Made by a program: the position numbers and the translations under genes. A stretch of 64,000 nt of DNA from NCBI GenBank assembly GCA_963746185.1, contig CAVVAE010000001.1, positions 372,001 through 436,000 of the forward strand, written 5' to 3'. This DNA comes from CAVVAE01 sp963746185. GTDB taxonomy: Bacteria; Actinomycetota; Actinomycetes; Propionibacteriales; Nocardioidaceae. Below are positions 50,061-59,268 of this stretch, in pieces. Each line of letters opens with the position of its first letter. Positions within the stretch are counted from its first letter, which is position 1. The notes beneath the pieces were generated by a model. It saw only the letters and a program-made list of their open reading frames with translations, made no database searches and was not told the origin of the DNA.

Positions 50061-50767
50061 CTCCACGCTCCTAACAGGGGCAGCGACTCATCTGAATGGA
50101 GCCCGATGCCGTCGGTTCGACCGAGCAGCCATCCGAGCAGTGAGGGCGGCGGCCCAGTGATCTCAGGACCGCCCGGCTCGACCGTCCAACGTCCCTCGTT
50201 GTCGTTGCCGATGAGCACGAAACCAGGCTTGTCGGCGTCGGCGCTGTATTCGCGGGTCACCTCGGCCAGCATGTGCTCGACGAAGTCTTCGGGGAGGTGC
50301 GCGAGAGTGTAGTCGAGGTTGAGGTCGACATGGTGAACTTCGACCTCCGTACGACGAAGCCACGGGATCACGCCGCCTTCACCCGATCGGTTGTTCGAGC
50401 CAAACCGAATCGGCGTCGACCAGGCCTCAGGCGGTAGGTCCCGGACATCGGCGAGCATGCGTTCATGAGTGGCGCGAACATCAGCGATCAACTCTGCAGC
50501 GGAGCGCCCGGATCCCGCCGCGATGTCGGCGTCTCGCTGCTCACGGCTGGCGTACATCGGCGTCTCGTTGCCGGTTCTGGCCCAGATCGCGAGGTTGACC
50601 ATCCCGTCGGCGTTGCGAGCGATATGGGTCAGGACATGACCCCGCGACCAGTGGGGCAGCAACGACGCCTCACGGGCCTGGGCGTCGGTCAAATCGCTGA
50701 TGCTGTGAAGGAGGGACTCGGTCGACTCGACGAGCGCCTCGATGCGTGCTGGGACATCGACAGCCAT
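50057..50767 (-). CDS. Maleylpyruvate isomerase-family mycothiol-dependent enzyme
   Basis: 236 residues. The MDMPI/DinB-type N-terminal bundle has SISDLTDAQAREASLLPHWSRGHVLTHIARNADGMVNLAIWARTG with the HW..GH..TH metal-ligand pattern and RTEVEVHHVDLNLDYTLAHLPEDFVEHMLAEV with further His. Mycothiol, the actinobacterial thiol, is the cofactor in the family. ATG at 50767 lies 6 bases after TAGGTT (minus strand). It is the first gene of a pair with the MBL-fold hydrolase. Confidence 0.87.
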   Translation of the reverse strand: MAVDVPARIEALVESTESLLHSISDLTDAQAREASLLPHWSRGHVLTHIARNADGMVNLAIWARTGNETPMYASREQRDADIAAGSGRSAAELIADVRATHERMLADVRDLPPEAWSTPIRFGSNNRSGEGGVIPWLRRTEVEVHHVDLNLDYTLAHLPEDFVEHMLAEVTREYSADADKPGFVLIGNDNEGRWTVEPGGPEITGPPPSLLGWLLGRTDGIGLHSDESLPLLGAWR

Positions 50768-50882
50768 CCAGAAAACCTATCGTGTCGGGGCCGATTGGTG
50801 ACGCGTCCGGGTGGGCCCGGATGGGCGGGCGACACGCCTCCGTACGACGTGCGTGCCACACTTGAACGGTTCTGTAGGATGG

Positions 50883-50896
50883 CGAACATCTGTTCG
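50883..50896. promoter_or_regulatory. LexA (SOS) box upstream of uvrA
   Basis: CGAACATCTGTTCG; with flanks it reads GCGAACATCTGTTCGA, 11 of 12 fixed positions of TCGAAC-N4-GTTCGA. TAGGAT (50875-50880) is just upstream, so the box overlaps the likely start of transcription. It is 103 bases before the uvrA start. Confidence 0.85.
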
Positions 50897-50998
50897 AATC
50901 GAGCACGCTCGGCACCCTCGACCAGCAGTCCGGCAACACTGTCGGAAGCCTCTGTCATCATGGGCTGCTGTGACGACTGTGCAGCGTAGAGGTGACTG

Positions 50999-53900
50999 GT
51001 GGCCGACCAACTGATCATTCGCGGGGCACGCGAGCACAACCTCAAGGATGTCTCCCTCGACCTGCCTCGTGACTCGATGATCGTCTTCACGGGACTGTCC
51101 GGGTCTGGCAAGTCCAGCCTGGCCTTCGACACGATCTTTGCCGAGGGCCAGCGTCGGTATGTCGAGTCGCTGTCGGCCTACGCTCGCCAGTTCCTCGGAC
51201 AGATGGACAAGCCCGATGTCGACTTCATCGAAGGACTGTCACCGGCGGTCTCGATCGACCAGAAGTCGACGTCGAAGAACCCTCGCTCGACGGTCGGCAC
51301 GATCACCGAGGTCTATGACTACCTTCGCCTGCTCTTCGCCCGAGCCGGTCGACCTCATTGCCCGGTCTGTGGGCGGCCGATAGCCCGGCAGACACCCCAA
51401 CAGATCGTCGATCGCGTGCTCGAGCTCGACGAAGGGGCCCGTTTCCAGGTGCTGGCTCCGATGATCCGGGGCCGCAAGGGCGAGTACGTCGACATGTTCC
51501 GGCAGCTGCAGACGCAAGGTTTCTCGCGAGCCCGCGTCGACGGTGAGATCTACCCCATGACCGAGCCGCCGAAGCTCGACAAGCAGAAAAAGCACACGAT
51601 CGAAGTTGTCGTCGACCGACTCGCGGTCAAGGAGTCGGCGAAGCGACGTCTTACTGACTCGGTGGAGACCGCGCTGAGACTGTCCGGTGGTCTCATCACG
51701 CTCGACTTCGTCGACCTGCCTGCCGACGACCCGCATCGAGAGCGGGTGTTCTCCGAGCACCTGGCCTGCCTCTACGACGACCTGTCGTTCGAGGAGCTCG
51801 AGCCCCGGTCGTTCTCGTTCAACTCGCCGTTCGGCGCCTGCCCTGACTGTCACGGCATCGGCACCCGTATGGTCGTTGACCCCGAACTCGTCGTACCCGA
51901 TCCCGGCAAGTCGCTCGACAAGGGTGCGATCTCGCCCTGGTCGGCTGCCCATGTCTCCGACTACTTCACCCGGCTGCTCGACGCGCTCGCCGACGAGATG
52001 GGCTTCTCGATGTCGACGCCTTGGCGCGACCTGCCCGACAAGGCACGCCAGGCGGTGCTCACCGGCCGACCGGGCAAGCTGCACGTCCGCTACAAGAACC
52101 GCTATGGCCGCGAGCGGTCCTACTACGCCCAGTTCGAGGGCGTCGTCCCCTACATCGAGCGCCGGCACGGCGAGGCCGAGACCGACACCAGCCGCGAGCG
52201 CTTCGAGGGCTTCATGCGTGAGGTGCCGTGCCTCGCCTGTGGCGGTGCGCGGCTCAAGCCGATCTCGCTTGCGGTCACCCTTGGCGGCAAGAACATCGCC
52301 GAGATCTGCTCACTGCCGGTCGACGAGGCGTCCGCGTTCCTCGCCGATGACCTCGACCTCTCGCCGCGGGAGAAGCAGATCGCCGAGCGGGTGCTCAAGG
52401 AGATCAACGAGCGGCTTCGCTTCCTGCTCGACGTCGGACTCGACTACCTCACGCTCAACCGGCCGAGCGGCTCGCTGTCCGGTGGTGAGGCCCAGCGCAT
52501 CCGGCTGGCAACCCAGATCGGTGCCGGACTCGTTGGGGTGCTCTACGTCCTCGACGAGCCGTCGATCGGGCTCCACCAACGTGATAACCACCGGCTCATC
52601 GAGACCCTCATCCGACTGCGCGATCTCGGTAACACGCTGATCGTGGTCGAGCACGACGAGGACACCATCCGCACGGCCGACTGGGTGGTTGACATCGGCC
52701 CAGGAGCGGGGGAGCACGGTGGTCAGATCGTCGTCTCCGGAACTGTCGAGGACCTGCTCACACACAAGGACTCGCTGACCGGCGCCTACCTCTCAGGTCG
52801 CGAAGAGATCCCGCTGCCCGATATCCGTCGTCCGCTCACACCCGGAAGGGAGTTGATCGTCCACGACGCCCACGAACACAACCTGCAGAACGTCACGGTC
52901 TCGTTCCCGCTCGGTTGCTTCGTGGCCATCACCGGCGTCTCTGGCTCTGGCAAGTCGACGCTGGTCAACGCGATCCTGTACGCCGCTCTCGCGAAGCGCA
53001 TCTACAACGCCCGAGAGGTGCCCGGCAGACACCGTGACATCACCGGCACCGACCACGTCGACAAGGTGATCCACGTCGACCAGTCGCCGATCGGCCGCAC
53101 TCCGCGCTCCAACCCGGCGACCTACACCGGCGTCTTCGACCATGTGCGCAAGCTCTTCGCCTCCACCCCGGAGGCGAAGATGCGCGGCTATCTTCAGGGG
53201 CGCTTCTCCTTCAACGTCAAGGGCGGCCGGTGCGAAGCGTGCTCCGGAGACGGCACGATCAAGATCGAGATGAACTTCCTCCCGGACGTCTATGTGCCGT
53301 GTGAGGTCTGTCATGGCGCGCGCTACAACCGCGAGACGCTCGAGGTGCACTACAAAGGCAAGACCATCGCCGAAGTACTCGACATGCCGATCGAGGAGGC
53401 AGTCGACTTCTTCGAGGCGATCCCGGCCATCTCGCGTCACCTGCACACGCTCGTCGACGTCGGGCTGGGTTATGTGCGGCTCGGTCAGCCGGCGCCGACA
53501 CTGTCGGGTGGTGAGGCCCAGCGGGTCAAGCTGGCCTCGGAGCTGCAGAAGCGGTCGACCGGACGCACTGTCTACGTGCTCGACGAGCCGACGACGGGAC
53601 TGCACTTCGAAGACATCCGCAAACTGCTCGGAGTGCTGCAGCGGCTTGTCGACCAGGGCAACTCCGTGATGGTCATCGAGCACAATCTCGATGTCATCAA
53701 GACCGCTGACTGGTTGATCGACCTCGGCCCTGAGGGTGGCAACAAGGGCGGACTGGTCGTCGCCGAAGGCACACCGGAGCATGTCGCTTCCGTCCCCGAG
53801 AGCTATACCGGGCAGTTCCTCGCCCCGGTGCTCCGTGGTCGGGCGGTGCGTCAAGGTGAGGCCACCGCGGTGGCGGCCGCGACCGCGGCGCCGGCTCGGG

Positions 53901-54085
53901 CCAAGACGACCGTCAAGCGACCGGCGAAGAAAGCCGCCGCCAAGAAGACCACGGCCAAGAAGGCGACCACCAAGAGGGCCGTAGCCAAGAAGACGACCAC
54001 CAAGAGGGCCGTAGCCAAGAAGGCGACCACCAAGAGGGCCGTAGCCAAGAAGACCACCACCCGAAAGCGCGCATCCAAGCGCTAA
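50999..54085 (+). CDS. uvrA: Excinuclease ABC subunit A with a Lys/Arg-rich C-terminal tail
   Basis: 1028 residues. Two ABC ATPase modules: Walker A GLSGSGKSSLAF near residue 30 and GVSGSGKSTLVN near 645, signatures LSGGEAQRIRLA and LSGGEAQRVKLA; zinc-binding CPVCGRPI..., CPDCHG and CEACSGDG...CEVCHG; the damage-sensing insertion is present. The conserved core ends near 945; residues 969-1028 are a low-complexity tail with 26 Lys/Arg and no acid in 60 residues, including the 10-residue repeat AKK(A/T)TTKRAV three times. The start is GTG with no strong SD, and TAGAGG lies 6 bases before it. An SOS box precedes it. Confidence 0.97.
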   Translation: MADQLIIRGAREHNLKDVSLDLPRDSMIVFTGLSGSGKSSLAFDTIFAEGQRRYVESLSAYARQFLGQMDKPDVDFIEGLSPAVSIDQKSTSKNPRSTVGTITEVYDYLRLLFARAGRPHCPVCGRPIARQTPQQIVDRVLELDEGARFQVLAPMIRGRKGEYVDMFRQLQTQGFSRARVDGEIYPMTEPPKLDKQKKHTIEVVVDRLAVKESAKRRLTDSVETALRLSGGLITLDFVDLPADDPHRERVFSEHLACLYDDLSFEELEPRSFSFNSPFGACPDCHGIGTRMVVDPELVVPDPGKSLDKGAISPWSAAHVSDYFTRLLDALADEMGFSMSTPWRDLPDKARQAVLTGRPGKLHVRYKNRYGRERSYYAQFEGVVPYIERRHGEAETDTSRERFEGFMREVPCLACGGARLKPISLAVTLGGKNIAEICSLPVDEASAFLADDLDLSPREKQIAERVLKEINERLRFLLDVGLDYLTLNRPSGSLSGGEAQRIRLATQIGAGLVGVLYVLDEPSIGLHQRDNHRLIETLIRLRDLGNTLIVVEHDEDTIRTADWVVDIGPGAGEHGGQIVVSGTVEDLLTHKDSLTGAYLSGREEIPLPDIRRPLTPGRELIVHDAHEHNLQNVTVSFPLGCFVAITGVSGSGKSTLVNAILYAALAKRIYNAREVPGRHRDITGTDHVDKVIHVDQSPIGRTPRSNPATYTGVFDHVRKLFASTPEAKMRGYLQGRFSFNVKGGRCEACSGDGTIKIEMNFLPDVYVPCEVCHGARYNRETLEVHYKGKTIAEVLDMPIEEAVDFFEAIPAISRHLHTLVDVGLGYVRLGQPAPTLSGGEAQRVKLASELQKRSTGRTVYVLDEPTTGLHFEDIRKLLGVLQRLVDQGNSVMVIEHNLDVIKTADWLIDLGPEGGNKGGLVVAEGTPEHVASVPESYTGQFLAPVLRGRAVRQGEATAVAAATAAPARAKTTVKRPAKKAAAKKTTAKKATTKRAVAKKTTTKRAVAKKATTKRAVAKKTTTRKRASKR
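53963..54052 (+). repeat. Three tandem 30-bp repeats in uvrA
   Basis: Three copies of 30 bases (53963-53992, 53993-54022, 54023-54052) differ at the first base only; each encodes A/T-TTKRAVAKK. A near-identical, fast-expanding repeat explains the tail length, which is expected to vary between strains. Confidence 0.9.
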
Positions 54086-54279
54086 CTACCGGCGGCTTGG
54101 TGACCACACGCTGGCCTTTGGTGGCCGGTCGCGCGTCAGTTCGTGACCGCTCAACACGCTTCGCGCTGCCTGTGACGGGCAGGTCTTACGACCAATGGAC
54201 AAATGGTTTTCGCGACCCACTTCTGCCTAACGTCGAACTCCAGGATTCCGATTGAGACATTCCCCGACGAGGAGATCTG

Positions 54280-54819
54280 ATGGCCGACCGCACCGAGACC
54301 GACCCGACAGCCGGCGCCCCGACGCGGCGCACCGTGCTGCGTGGTGCCGTCCTGGCCGGCGCCGCTGTTCCGTTCCTCGCCGCGTGCGGTTCAGGCTCCG
54401 ACTCTGACGCTGGGAGTGGCGGGGCCACCAAGACGTCGGAACCCAACACCAGCGGCAGTCCAGAAACCAGCAATGGCGGTGGCGGCGGGGCAGGTGGCAG
54501 CAACGGCAATAACGGCGAAGGTGTCGACGTTGGACCCACGCTCGCGTCCACCAACGATGTCCCTGCCGGTGGCGGCCTCATCCTCGATACCGAGGAGGTT
54601 GTCATCACGCAGCCCGCTGCGGGAGAGTTCAAGTGCTTCACCGCGATCTGCACGCACATGAACTGTACGGTCGCCAACGTCAGTGGCGGCACGATCAACT
54701 GCACGTGTCATGGCAGCATGTTTTCGATCGAGGACGGCAGCGTGGTCGCCGGACCCGCCCCGTCGCCGCTGGCCCCGAAGGAGATCACCGTCCAGGGCAA
54801 GGACATCAGCTTGGCTTAG
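54280..54819 (+). CDS. Rieske [2Fe-2S] lipoprotein with Tat-type signal
   Basis: 179 residues. The N-terminus has a twin-arginine motif (TRRTVLRG) and a hydrophobic stretch ending in the lipobox LAAC-GS, so the protein is folded, exported by Tat and lipid-anchored. A Gly/Ser/Asn-rich linker (about 40-85) follows. The Rieske motifs are CTHMNC and CTCHGSMFS (Cys, His, Cys, His ligands, with two extra Cys for a disulfide as in high-potential Rieske proteins). GAGGAG is 7 bases before the ATG. It may be a single-domain electron-transfer protein; partners are not adjacent. Confidence 0.88.
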   Translation: MADRTETDPTAGAPTRRTVLRGAVLAGAAVPFLAACGSGSDSDAGSGGATKTSEPNTSGSPETSNGGGGGAGGSNGNNGEGVDVGPTLASTNDVPAGGGLILDTEEVVITQPAAGEFKCFTAICTHMNCTVANVSGGTINCTCHGSMFSIEDGSVVAGPAPSPLAPKEITVQGKDISLA

Positions 54820-54826
54820 GGGCCGA

Positions 54827-56110
54827 TCAGGCTGGGGCGGCTGCCGCCAGGAACGCCTGGTCCCGGAGGCAGGTACGACGGTCGAGGCGCCGCTCGATCA
54901 CCGGCCGTGCCTCGTCGAAGCGGGCCGCCGCCAGCAAAGCCGCGATCAGGGTGTCCTCGACGACCTCGCGCTGGGCGTCGCTGCCACCCACCCGCCATAC
55001 GGCGCACAGCAGCTCGGAGAGCCGGTCGGCCGACGTACTCGCGTCTCCCGCGGCCAACGCACGCAAGGCGGCGCACAGTGGCGACACGACTTCGGCGAAC
55101 GTGCGGTCCGGTTGCCTCAAAGACCAGGTTTCGAGGCGGTCAAGGCGTTCGGTCTCACCCAACGCGCACAAGGTCACTGCCGAGTGCAGCGCCATGAACG
55201 GCGTCGGCGGTTCGTCAAGCATCGAGTCCTCGATGACGCCAAGTACGGAGTCCACCGAGGGGACATCACGCGCGCCGGGAGTGATGGCCCACCGCCACAA
55301 CAGGGAGCACGAGTCGACGAGTGCGCGTGGCCCAACGGCGATCGGCGGGGCGAGTTCGGCAGCGTAACGGCGCTGAACAGCGTCGAAGTCGCCCATCGAG
55401 AGCTCGTGCAAGGCCGCGTGCCAGGAGTAGTGAATCAGGTTGTCGGCCGACTGGCCGGGGCCGTTGATCCAGCCGTCGAGCCAGTCGCGGCCAGCTGCAT
55501 GGTCGCCGGTCTCGTAGTGCACGTGGGTGCGTGCATGGACGGAATGGCCTGCCGAAGGCTCCTCGTCGAGCGATCGACATGACAGCGTCATCGCCTCATC
55601 CCAGCGACCTTGCTCCTGGCGGACGAAGGCGAGCAGGCCGCTGCACCACCAGTCGTTGCCGTATGCCGGGTGGGCACGTTCGACGATGGCCCACGACTCC
55701 TGCGGAACCACGGTGACGCCGGCAAACGCAATGGTCGGGACGGCCACCGACAAGAGGAGAGCATCGCGCGGGTAGTCGCGCAGATGGTGGATCATCGGCC
55801 GGGAGTCGCCGCCGATGTGGGCAGCGACAGCCTGCACATGGCTTTGCTCTCGCTCGGTGGCCTGGTCGGCGTAAATGAGGGCAGCCTTGACCCTCGCCTG
55901 GACATCGACCGGCGCACAGTACTCGTGGCCCAGCAACGCGAGACCCGCGTGTCCCAGGGCGAACGTCGGATCGTGGCTGATCGACTCGGAGACGGCGAGC
56001 AAGCCACCTTCCTGCACACGAAGCAGGGCACCGACACCACGGTTGTAGGCCTCGGTCGCGGTCCGGGAGGTGGACAGCGGCAAGCCATAGAGGTCGCTAC
56101 TGCGTCTCAT
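54827..56110 (-). CDS. Tetratricopeptide-repeat protein (TTC38-like)
   Basis: 427 residues, mostly paired alpha-helices with TPR character throughout, for example YNRGVGALLRVQEGGLLAVSESISHDPTFALGHAGLALLGHEY near the N-terminus. Family members of this type are of unknown function and have been annotated variously; no catalytic motif is visible. ATG at 56110 is not backed by a clear SD or -10 box. It converges on the Rieske gene with 7 bases between and is divergent from uvrC. Confidence 0.75.
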   Translation of the reverse strand: MRRSSDLYGLPLSTSRTATEAYNRGVGALLRVQEGGLLAVSESISHDPTFALGHAGLALLGHEYCAPVDVQARVKAALIYADQATEREQSHVQAVAAHIGGDSRPMIHHLRDYPRDALLLSVAVPTIAFAGVTVVPQESWAIVERAHPAYGNDWWCSGLLAFVRQEQGRWDEAMTLSCRSLDEEPSAGHSVHARTHVHYETGDHAAGRDWLDGWINGPGQSADNLIHYSWHAALHELSMGDFDAVQRRYAAELAPPIAVGPRALVDSCSLLWRWAITPGARDVPSVDSVLGVIEDSMLDEPPTPFMALHSAVTLCALGETERLDRLETWSLRQPDRTFAEVVSPLCAALRALAAGDASTSADRLSELLCAVWRVGGSDAQREVVEDTLIAALLAAARFDEARPVIERRLDRRTCLRDQAFLAAAAPA

Positions 56111-56317
56111 TGGCTCGCCACCTTCCCCTCGAGTTCCAAAGTCTATGGGCCGAGTAGAGTAATGAACGGACCCACCCCCATGCCACTTCTTTAGGCAACA
56201 CAGCTTTAGTCCGGCACAGCCTTTTCGACAGTATCGGCCAGTTCGCGCGCCAAATCCACGTCAGCACGCAATCTGTCTCCGCCGAAGGTGCTTGCGCCCG
56301 ACTCGTAGGGTGGACTC

Positions 56318-58402
56318 GTGCCTGATCCCTCCACCTATCGCCCCTCGCCAGGGTCGATCCCAGACGCGCCCGGTGTGTACCGGTTTCGCGATCCTCGGGG
56401 ACGGGTGATCTACGTCGGCAAGGCCAAGTCACTACGGGCCCGGCTGTCGTCGTACTTCCAGAACCCGGCAAATCTGCACGAACGTACGGCGCGGATGGTC
56501 ACCACAGCGGGCTCGGTCGAGTGGACCGTGGTGCAGACCGAGGTGGAGGCGTTGCAGCTGGAGTACTCGTGGATCAAGGAGTTCGACCCACGCTTCAACG
56601 TGAAGTACCGCGACGACAAGTCCTACCCGTGGATGGCCGTGACCTTGAACGAGGAGTTTCCCCGCGTCATGGTCGGGCGCGGACCGAAGAAGAAGGGGGT
56701 TCGCTACTTCGGCCCCTACTCGCATGCATGGGCGATCCGCGAAACCGTAGACCTGCTGCTGCGGGTGTTCCCGATGCGCTCGTGCTCGCAGGGCGTCTTC
56801 AAGCGAAGCGCCCAGATCGGCCGCCCCTGCCTGCTGGGATACATCGGCAAGTGTGCCGCCCCGTGCGTCGGCCGGGTTACCGCCGACGAGCACCGTCAGA
56901 TCGTCGAAGACTTCACCACGTTCATCGCAGGCCAGACGACGCAGCACATCAAGCGGCTCGAACGGGAGATGAAGGAGGCGTCCGACGCGACGGAGTACGA
57001 GCGGGCGGCCCGCATCCGCGACGACATCGGCGCGCTCCGGAAGGCGATGGAGCAAAACGCGATCGTGCTGGCTGACGGAACTGACGCCGATGTGATCGCG
57101 GTCGCTGAAGACCCGCTCGAGATCGCTGTCCAGGTCTTCTACGTCCGGGGCGGCCGCGTCCGGGGCCAACGCGGCTGGGTCGCCGATCGGGTGGACGACG
57201 CCGAGCTGCCGGAGCTGCTGCGCCGGTTCCTCATCCAGGCATACGACGACGAGGAGGGCGACGCGATCCCACGTGAGGTGCTCATTCCCGCGAAGCCCGA
57301 CGACCTCTCGGTCCTCACCACGTTGCTCAGCGACAAGCGCGGCAGCAAGGTCTCCGTACGCGTGCCACAACGAGGTGACAAGCGCACGCTGATGGAGACC
57401 GTGGCCCGCAACGCGAAGCAGTCGCTCGCGTTGCACAAGACCAAACGAGCCAGCGACTTCATGAGCCGCAGCAAGGCGCTCGAGGAGATCCAGGAGGCGC
57501 TCGAGCTTCCGGAGGCGCCGCTACGGATCGAGTGCTACGACGTCTCGAACCTGCAGGGCACCGAGGTAGTCGCGTCGATGGTCGTGTTCGAGGACGGGCT
57601 GCCGCGCAAGAGCGACTACCGGCGGTTCGTGATCAGGGGCTTCGAGGGCCAAAACGACGTGGCCGCGATGCACGAGACCGTGACCCGCAGGTTCAAGCGG
57701 TTCCTCGACGAGCGGGCTGAATCCGCGGATCTCGACCTGGGGGAGACGGACGAGGAACGCGGCCCTGCTCTCATCGACCCTGACACGGGCCGCCCGCGCA
57801 AGTTCGCCTACGCCCCCGGACTCGTCGTGGTCGACGGCGGGCCGCCTCAGGTGACGGCCGCCCAACGCGCCCTCGACGAGCTCGGCATTGACGACGTCCC
57901 CGTCGTCGGCCTGGCCAAGCGGCTCGAAGAGGTGTGGCTTCCGAGCCGGGATGACCCGGTGATCTTGCCCCGCACGAGCGAAGCGCTGTATCTCCTGCAG
58001 CGGGTCCGCGACGAGGCTCACCGATTCGCGATCACCCACCACCGCAACCGCCGATCCAAGAGCATGGTCGAGAGCGTCCTCGACGACGTTCCCGGCCTCG
58101 GAGAGGTACGACGCAAGGTGTTGCTGCGACACTTCGGGTCACTGAAGAAGCTCAAGGCGGCATCGATCGACGACATCGCAGCACTCCCGGGGTTCGGTCG
58201 TCGTACCGCGGAGGCCATCAGCGCCGCACTCGTCCTGTCCGCCAAAGGAGCAACACCGGCAATCAACACCGCCACAGGTGAGATCATCGACGACAGCTCT
58301 GACCCACCCGCCCCGCCCTCTGACCCACCCGAGACATCCGAGTCACCCGCTGAGCCGGCGTCCTCTGACCCCGGCCGGGACTCCGCGAAAGGACGCGCAT
58401 GA
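56318..58402 (+). CDS. uvrC: Excinuclease ABC subunit C
   Basis: 694 residues, full length. GIY-YIG nuclease domain at the N-terminus (GVYRFRDPRGRVIYVGKAKSLRARLSSYF), UVR domain, RNase H-like endonuclease domain (VVDGGPPQVTAAQRALDELG) and C-terminal helix-hairpin-helix pair (LDDVPGLGEVRRKVLLRHFGSLKKLKAASIDDIAALPGFGRRTAEAI); the last 45 residues are a Pro/Ser-rich tail. It makes the 3' and 5' incisions in UvrABC repair. GTG start, 6 bases after TAGGGT. It is coupled to rapZ by 4-base overlap. Confidence 0.97.
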   Translation: MPDPSTYRPSPGSIPDAPGVYRFRDPRGRVIYVGKAKSLRARLSSYFQNPANLHERTARMVTTAGSVEWTVVQTEVEALQLEYSWIKEFDPRFNVKYRDDKSYPWMAVTLNEEFPRVMVGRGPKKKGVRYFGPYSHAWAIRETVDLLLRVFPMRSCSQGVFKRSAQIGRPCLLGYIGKCAAPCVGRVTADEHRQIVEDFTTFIAGQTTQHIKRLEREMKEASDATEYERAARIRDDIGALRKAMEQNAIVLADGTDADVIAVAEDPLEIAVQVFYVRGGRVRGQRGWVADRVDDAELPELLRRFLIQAYDDEEGDAIPREVLIPAKPDDLSVLTTLLSDKRGSKVSVRVPQRGDKRTLMETVARNAKQSLALHKTKRASDFMSRSKALEEIQEALELPEAPLRIECYDVSNLQGTEVVASMVVFEDGLPRKSDYRRFVIRGFEGQNDVAAMHETVTRRFKRFLDERAESADLDLGETDEERGPALIDPDTGRPRKFAYAPGLVVVDGGPPQVTAAQRALDELGIDDVPVVGLAKRLEEVWLPSRDDPVILPRTSEALYLLQRVRDEAHRFAITHHRNRRSKSMVESVLDDVPGLGEVRRKVLLRHFGSLKKLKAASIDDIAALPGFGRRTAEAISAALVLSAKGATPAINTATGEIIDDSSDPPAPPSDPPETSESPAEPASSDPGRDSAKGRA

Positions 58403-59268
58403 GCGAACCGCCCGGCGACCTCATCATCGTCACCGGCATGACCGGCGCGGGTCGCAGCACCGCGGCCAAGGCGCTGGAGGATCTCGGCTGGTTCGTGATC
58501 GACAATCTGCCGCCTCAACTGCTGCCCGCTGTGGTCAAGCTGCTGTCCGCCGAGGACGACACCGAGGTGCAGATCGCCGTGGTCGTCGACGTTCGTTCCC
58601 GTGGCTTCTTCGCTGATCTGCGGGGGGCGCTCGCCACCATGGGCGAAGGTGGCGCACACCCGCGAATCCTGTTCCTCGAGGCCTCCGACGAGGTGCTCGT
58701 ACGACGCCAGGAGGCCGCCAGACGGCCGCACCCCTTGCAGGGAGGGGCCAGGCTGCTGGACGGCATCGCCCGCGAGAGGGAGATGGTCAGCGACCTCCGG
58801 GGCGAAGCCGACGTGCTCATCGACACCTCGGACCTCAACGTGCACCAGCTCGCCGCGAAGGTCGAGACCGCCTTCGCCGACGGAGACCCAGAGGTCGTGC
58901 GCGCCACGGTGGTGTCTTTCGGGTTCAAGTACGGCATCCCGGTCGATGCGGACATGGTCGTCGACATGCGGTTCCTGCCCAACCCGCACTGGGTGCCGGA
59001 GCTCCGACCCAAGACCGGGCTCGATGACGACGTCAGCAAGTACGTGCTCTCTCAGCCGACGGCTGAGGACTTCCTCGATCGCCTCGAGGCACTCCTCGAG
59101 ACCGTCTACGCCGGCTTCCTGCGCGAACGAAAGCACTACCTCAACCTCGCCGTCGGCTGCACAGGCGGGAAGCACCGAAGCGTCGCGATGGCCGAGGCGC
59201 TCGGCGAGCGGATGCGCGCACGAGGCATCGAGACTCTCGTCGTACATCGGGATCTGGGGCGCGAGTGA
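58399..59268 (+). CDS. rapZ: RNase adapter / nucleotide-binding protein RapZ
   Basis: 289 residues of the RapZ (YvcJ) family. Walker A GMTGAGRST at about residues 13-21; C-terminal domain with KHYLNLAVGCTGGKHRSV. In Gram-negatives it controls GlmS through sRNA; in actinobacteria it is a nucleotide-binding protein in the uvrC-rapZ-yvcK-whiA block. Overlap by 4 bases with uvrC and yvcK; no own promoter seen. Confidence 0.94.
   Translation: MSEPPGDLIIVTGMTGAGRSTAAKALEDLGWFVIDNLPPQLLPAVVKLLSAEDDTEVQIAVVVDVRSRGFFADLRGALATMGEGGAHPRILFLEASDEVLVRRQEAARRPHPLQGGARLLDGIAREREMVSDLRGEADVLIDTSDLNVHQLAAKVETAFADGDPEVVRATVVSFGFKYGIPVDADMVVDMRFLPNPHWVPELRPKTGLDDDVSKYVLSQPTAEDFLDRLEALLETVYAGFLRERKHYLNLAVGCTGGKHRSVAMAEALGERMRARGIETLVVHRDLGRE

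Noticed and set aside
53963..54052. Tandem repeats as a CRISPR-like array
   Set aside because: They are coding repeats in uvrA, contiguous and without spacers.
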